Source: Methylobacterium sp. (GTDB lineage Bacteria > Pseudomonadota > Alphaproteobacteria > Rhizobiales > Beijerinckiaceae). From it: DNA of 9,752 bases. The translations under genes and the position numbers were made by a program. Below are positions 6,847-9,752 of this stretch, in pieces; the stretch's first letter is position 1, and each line of letters opens with the position of its first letter. The stretch lies in the NCBI GenBank assembly GCA_021154065.1, contig JAJKJG010000054.1, positions 1 through 9,752 on the forward strand, given 5' to 3'. Below the pieces are notes generated by a model. That model made no database searches, was not told where the DNA came from, and worked only from the letters and a program-made list of their open reading frames with translations.

Positions 6847-6950
6847 AGCCTCGACAGCGAGAAGGCCCAGAGCCGGGCCTCCCGCTCCTCCGCCCCCACG
6901 GATTGCGACGTTCGGAGGCGGCTAGCTCATGTCCTTGGGATCAATGGTTC

Positions 6951-6975
6951 AACGCCCCTTCCAAGGGGCGGTTCC
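6951..6975 (-). promoter_or_regulatory. Second EcfG-like promoter element
   Basis: On the minus strand GGAAC (6975-6971) is followed, after exactly 16 bases, by CGTT (6954-6951), again matching the EcfG consensus. RNA would start near 6943, running towards the small membrane gene that begins at 6681. The spacer is itself a stem-loop (8-bp inverted repeat 6953-6960 / 6963-6970). So a terminator for the thioesterase gene is a competing reading of the same bases. Confidence 0.45.
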
Positions 6976-6977
6976 AG

Positions 6978-7000
6978 CTCGGCTATTCGGCGAAGCCGGG
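6978..7000 (-). terminator. Hairpin downstream of the thioesterase gene
   Basis: CTCGGCT at 6978-6984 pairs with AGCCGGG at 6994-7000 (seven pairs, one G-U wobble). The hairpin lies about 20 bases after the thioesterase stop on the minus strand. No T-run follows, so it would be a weak or factor-assisted terminator or a 3'-end stabiliser. Confidence 0.35.
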
Positions 7001-7019
7001 ACCGCGTCCGCGACCACTT

Positions 7020-7532
7020 TCAGCCCTTCGCCTCGATGATCATGCAGGTCTCGGTGCCGTGAGCCAGCAGCTTTCCGGCGGCGTCGAGGAGCTTGCCTTC
7101 CGAGGTCGCGAGCGTGCCGCCGCGATGGATCACGCGGCCCTCGCACGTCAGCTCGCCCGACGAGGGCAGCACCGGGCGCACGAAATTGATCTTCATCTCG
7201 ACCGTGGTGTAGCCCTGGCCGGCCTTTAGCGTCGAGTGGACCGCGCAGGCCATGGCGCTGTCGAGGAGCGCCGAGGTCCAGCCGCCATGGACCGTGCCGA
7301 TCGGGTTCAGGAACGCTTCCGAGGGCACGCCGGTGAACACCGCCCGGCCTTCGGCGACGCTCGTCAGGTAGATCAGCGTCGCGCGCGAGAACGGCGGCCG
7401 CGGGTGGACGCCGTCGATCAGCCCCTGGAGGAAGGCAAGGCCCGAGCCGGCGGTGAGAACCGCGCGCGGCACGACCCCGTGGGCGCGCTCCGGTCCCGGC
7501 GCGGGCGCCGGTACCAACGTCTCGGCAAGCAT
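7020..7532 (-). CDS. PaaI-family hotdog thioesterase
   Basis: A probable cytoplasmic acyl-CoA thioesterase of the PaaI/YigI hotdog type, 170 residues. The signature is N76-P-I-G-T-V-H82-G83-G84 followed six residues later by L89-L90-D91, the oxyanion/helix motif of PaaI-like enzymes. The preceding strand (GRAVFTGVP) and following strands (VEMKINFVRPV, GELTCEGRVIHRGGTLATSEGKL) match the family order. Residues 1-30 form a Pro/Ala-rich leader. Substrate acyl group unknown; aryl- or branched acyl-CoA is typical of relatives. The start is at 7532, with GGGAGG 5 bases upstream. A longer in-frame ATG (7559) would lie inside the inverted-repeat operator and upstream of the likely RNA start. It lies downstream of a MarR regulator and a small winged-helix-like gene on the same strand but has its own promoter overlapped by an operator. 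Confidence 0.9.
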   Translation of the reverse strand: MLAETLVPAPAPGPERAHGVVPRAVLTAGSGLAFLQGLIDGVHPRPPFSRATLIYLTSVAEGRAVFTGVPSEAFLNPIGTVHGGWTSALLDSAMACAVHSTLKAGQGYTTVEMKINFVRPVLPSSGELTCEGRVIHRGGTLATSEGKLLDAAGKLLAHGTETCMIIEAKG

Positions 7533-7547
7533 CGTCGCCTCCCTTAT

Positions 7548-7567
7548 GTGTAGATGCACATCTACAC
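7548..7567 (-). promoter_or_regulatory. Inverted-repeat operator at the thioesterase promoter
   Basis: GTGTAGATG-CA-CATCTACAC has perfect 9-bp arms and a 2-bp centre, the size and shape of a MarR-family dimer site. It covers the -10 hexamer and the likely RNA start of the thioesterase gene, so a bound protein would repress. The nearby MarR gene is the obvious candidate. I found no second copy of the half-site in front of the regulator itself. Confidence 0.75.
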
Positions 7568-7588
7568 TGCGGCGCCGCGGGCCGTCAA
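7559..7588 (-). promoter_or_regulatory. Sigma-70-type promoter of the thioesterase gene
   Basis: On the minus strand TTGACG (7588-7583) is followed after 18 bases by TAGATG (7564-7559): five of six matches at -35 and four of six at -10. RNA would start near 7552, leaving about 20 bases with a good ribosome-binding site before the ATG at 7532. The -10 lies within the inverted-repeat operator. Confidence 0.6.
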
Positions 7589-7598
7589 TGCGGCGGAC

Positions 7599-7835
7599 TC
7601 ACGAAGCCCGCTCGACGCTGGGGGTGAGCAGCGCTCGCCCGCGGTCCGTCACGAGGACGCGGCCGTCTTGCATGGAATCGGCGCCGTCGACCGTGACCAG
7701 GCCGTCGCTCACGGCGTCTTCCCAGATCGTCAGCCGCGGGCAGGTGGTGCGCCAGGCCTCCATCGTCTCGCCATAGGTCCGAGGCCGGGCCGCGACCCAG
7801 GCCAGGAGCTGCAGCGTCAAGGCCGGCGCCGCCAT
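7599..7835 (-). CDS. Small winged-helix-like protein (78 aa) beside a MarR regulator
   Basis: A 78-residue protein. Its layout suggests a compact winged-helix domain: a Leu/Ala/Trp-rich helix (about 7-17), a Tyr/Glu-rich helix (20-29), and a Pro-Arg-Leu-Thr-Ile-Trp-Glu-Asp helix at 33-45 leading to DGLV. A beta-hairpin or wing (46-65, VTVDG...GRVLVT) and a final DRGRALL helix complete it. It resembles small stand-alone proteins seen in alphaproteobacteria whose function I do not know. DNA binding is inferred from the pattern. The start at 7835 is 4 bases after the MarR stop, so the two are almost certainly co-translated. A longer frame to 7898 would overlap the MarR gene and adds Cys/Arg-rich residues, so I reject it. 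The ribosome-binding site is weak, consistent with coupling. Confidence 0.7.
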   Translation of the reverse strand: MAAPALTLQLLAWVAARPRTYGETMEAWRTTCPRLTIWEDAVSDGLVTVDGADSMQDGRVLVTDRGRALLTPSVERAS

Positions 7836-7839
7836 CGGC

Positions 7840-8268
7840 TCAGCGGCTCGCCTTGCGCAACGCCCGCAGGGCAAGGCGGGCGTCGTCGGGCGCGACATCG
7901 CCGAGCTTGTCCTCGATCCGGCGCTGCGCCGCCTCCCAGAGCGGGATCGCGCTTTCGAACTTCTCCCGCCCGGCCTTGGTCAGGTGGTGGCGGACGCCGC
8001 GGCCGTCGCCGGCGACCGGCTCGATCCAGCCCTTGTCCTCGAGGAGCTTGAGGTTGCGCACGAGCGTCGTGCGCTCGAGCCCGAGCCGCTCGGCAAGGGC
8101 GGTCTCGGAGGCGGTGGTGCCGTGGGCGATCGCGCCGAGGAGCCCGAACTGGGCGAGCCTGAGATCGGCGGGCCGCATGGCGGCGTCGTAGACCCGGCTC
8201 AAGAGGCGGGCGGTCATGCGGGCATGGAGGGCAAAGCACGCCTTGCCGATCGCTTCGAGGTCCGTCAT
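7840..8268 (-). CDS. MarR-family transcriptional regulator
   Basis: A 142-residue winged-helix regulator acting as a dimer in the cytoplasm. Helix 1 (about 4-28) contains a single Cys11. The helix-turn-helix lies at about 54-78, with the recognition helix around ERTTLVRNLKLLEDKGWI. The wing follows with the family signature D88-G-R90-G-V-R93-H-H-L-T-K-A-G. The C-terminal helices (101-140) complete the dimerisation domain. Length is normal. The start at 8268 has AGGA about 8 bases upstream. It is first in a minus-strand group with a small winged-helix-like gene and then a thioesterase. The perfect 20-bp inverted repeat at the thioesterase promoter is its probable target. An acyl-CoA or aromatic-acid ligand would fit that enzyme. 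Cys11 could allow redox control, but this is speculative. It is divergent from groES. Confidence 0.92.
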   Translation of the reverse strand: MTDLEAIGKACFALHARMTARLLSRVYDAAMRPADLRLAQFGLLGAIAHGTTASETALAERLGLERTTLVRNLKLLEDKGWIEPVAGDGRGVRHHLTKAGREKFESAIPLWEAAQRRIEDKLGDVAPDDARLALRALRKASR

Positions 8269-8344
8269 GGGGCTTATCCTGACGACGGCCGCAGACCGGC
8301 GTCAACTGATTGGATGATCGCGAACCGGCGCCTCCGTGGCTCCT

Positions 8345-8373
8345 CTTGACTCAAAACGACCTCCCCCCTATCT
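8345..8373 (+). promoter_or_regulatory. RpoH-type heat-shock promoter of groESL
   Basis: CTTGAC (8345-8350) and CCTATCT (8367-8373) fit the alphaproteobacterial heat-shock pattern CTTG-N18-CYTATnT, counting 18 bases from CTTG to CYTAT. RNA would start near 8381, directly before the CIRCE element. Confidence 0.65.
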
Positions 8374-8384
8374 CCCCGACAGCT

Positions 8385-8411
8385 TTAGCACTCACCTGTT
8401 GGGTGTGCTAA
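8385..8411 (+). promoter_or_regulatory. CIRCE element (HrcA operator)
   Basis: The left arm TTAGCACTC is a perfect consensus match. Nine bases later the right arm GTGTGCTAA differs from GAGTGCTAA at one position. This is the HrcA repressor site. It lies just downstream of the predicted heat-shock start and in the untranslated leader of groES, as in other alphaproteobacteria with dual RpoH/HrcA control. Confidence 0.95.
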
Positions 8412-8462
8412 CAGCGTGGACCGGAGGCGGCCGAGACCGCCTATCAGCACGAGAGGAAGCTC

Positions 8463-8780
8463 ATGAAATTCCGTCCGCTGCATGACCGCGTCGTCGTGCG
8501 CCGCATCGACGCCGAGGAGAAGACCAAGGGCGGCATCATCATCCCCGACACGGCGAAGGAAAAGCCCCAGGAAGGCGAGATCATCGCCGCCGGCCCCGGC
8601 GCCCGCGACGAGAGCGGCAAGATCGTCCCGCTCGACGTCAAGGCCGGCGACCGCATTCTCTTCGGCAAGTGGTCGGGCACCGAGGTGCGCATCGATGGCG
8701 AGGACCTCCTGATCATGAAGGAGAGCGACATCATGGGCATCGTCACGCTCAGCGCCGCGCCGGCGCGCAAGGCCGCTTAA
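8463..8780 (+). CDS. groES: Co-chaperonin GroES
   Basis: The 10-kDa heptameric lid of the GroEL folding chamber, cytoplasmic, 105 residues. It starts [14 protein letters not shown] and carries the mobile loop around residues 18-32 ([10 protein letters not shown]) that docks on GroEL. The roof segment (about 42-60) and the conserved core [14 protein letters not shown] with the [10 protein letters not shown] end are also present. The tail of about 10 residues (...[10 protein letters not shown]) is longer than in E. coli but ordinary for rhizobial GroES. AGAGGAAG lies about 5 bases before the ATG. It is first in the groESL operon, about 80 bases of leader after the predicted RNA start, with CIRCE within that leader. 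Confidence 0.98.
   Translation: MKFRPLHDRVVVRRIDAEEKTKGGIIIPDTAKEKPQEGEIIAAGPGARDESGKIVPLDVKAGDRILFGKWSGTEVRIDGEDLLIMKESDIMGIVTLSAAPARKAA

Positions 8781-9752
<972 letters not shown>

Larger units (their letters stand above)
6682..7019. other. 338-base non-coding stretch with structured DNA/RNA signals
   Basis: No frame here has coding-like codon use. From high to low coordinates on the minus strand it holds a hairpin at 6978-7000 and an EcfG-like promoter at 6951-6975. A potential three-way-junction fold follows at 6842-6885, then a terminator-like hairpin at 6820-6846. Two 10-bp palindromes also occur: CTTTGCAAAG at 6728-6737 and CATCCGGATG near 6774. The local AT content near 6790-6825 is higher than in the surroundings. 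Confidence 0.5.

Noticed and set aside
6705..6899. A 64-codon minus-strand frame in the non-coding stretch
   Set aside because: Codon use loses the G/C-ending bias in its second half, and it has a GTG start and no recognisable protein pattern. The RNA fold explains the stretch at least as well.
6930..6975. tRNA-like GGTTCAA next to a G/C stem
   Set aside because: No acceptor, D-arm or anticodon arm of proper size can be drawn around it.
8276..8305. Promoter TTGACG plus CAGGAT in front of the MarR gene
   Set aside because: The -10 matches only three of six, and the RNA would begin at the start codon, downstream of the ribosome-binding bases.
8750..8780. GroES C-terminal extension as an oddity
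   Set aside because: Rhizobial GroES proteins commonly end with a similar Lys/Ala tail at about 104-105 residues.

Overview
The window is high-GC DNA with strongly G/C-ending codons. It looks like an alphaproteobacterium, most likely of the order Hyphomicrobiales (Rhizobiales). The grounds are a groES reading frame with the long rhizobial-type tail, an alphaproteobacterial heat-shock promoter plus CIRCE in front of groESL, and promoter motifs matching the EcfG general-stress sigma factor. The window is ordinary chromosomal DNA; I see no mobile element, CRISPR array, rRNA or tRNA.

Layout. (1) 1-1875, plus strand: a terminator hairpin of an off-window gene, an exported or anchored lytic transglycosylase, then a small secreted NTF2/SnoaL-like protein. 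(2) 1904-2872, minus strand: a 51-residue two-helix membrane protein followed by a secreted Pro/Ala-rich protein with two isolated cysteines. A very good EcfG-type promoter (GGAAC-N16-CGTT) sits upstream. (3) 3151-6452, plus strand: a carbohydrate-type (CUT1) ABC importer with a Tat-exported binding protein, a strong intercistronic hairpin, and two overlapping permease genes. No ATPase gene is present. (4) 6466-7019: a small minus-strand membrane protein and a 338-base non-coding stretch. That stretch carries a second EcfG-like promoter and a structured, terminator-like segment. (5) 7020-8268, minus strand: a MarR-family regulator, a 78-residue winged-helix-like protein, and a PaaI-type hotdog thioesterase. 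The thioesterase promoter is overlapped by a near-perfect 20-bp inverted repeat. (6) 8345-9752, plus strand: the groES-groEL chaperonin operon with a RpoH-type promoter and CIRCE; groEL is cut by the window end.

How it fits together. Groups 2 and possibly 4 look like general-stress output, group 6 is classical heat shock, and group 5 looks like a self-contained ligand-responsive regulator/enzyme module. Group 3 is a nutrient importer that must borrow an ATPase from elsewhere. I find no clear evidence of a wholly new system. The items most worth a second look are the candidate EcfG-driven small RNA or leader near 6819-6975, the MarR/small winged-helix/thioesterase module, and the EcfG-driven envelope pair at 1904-2872.
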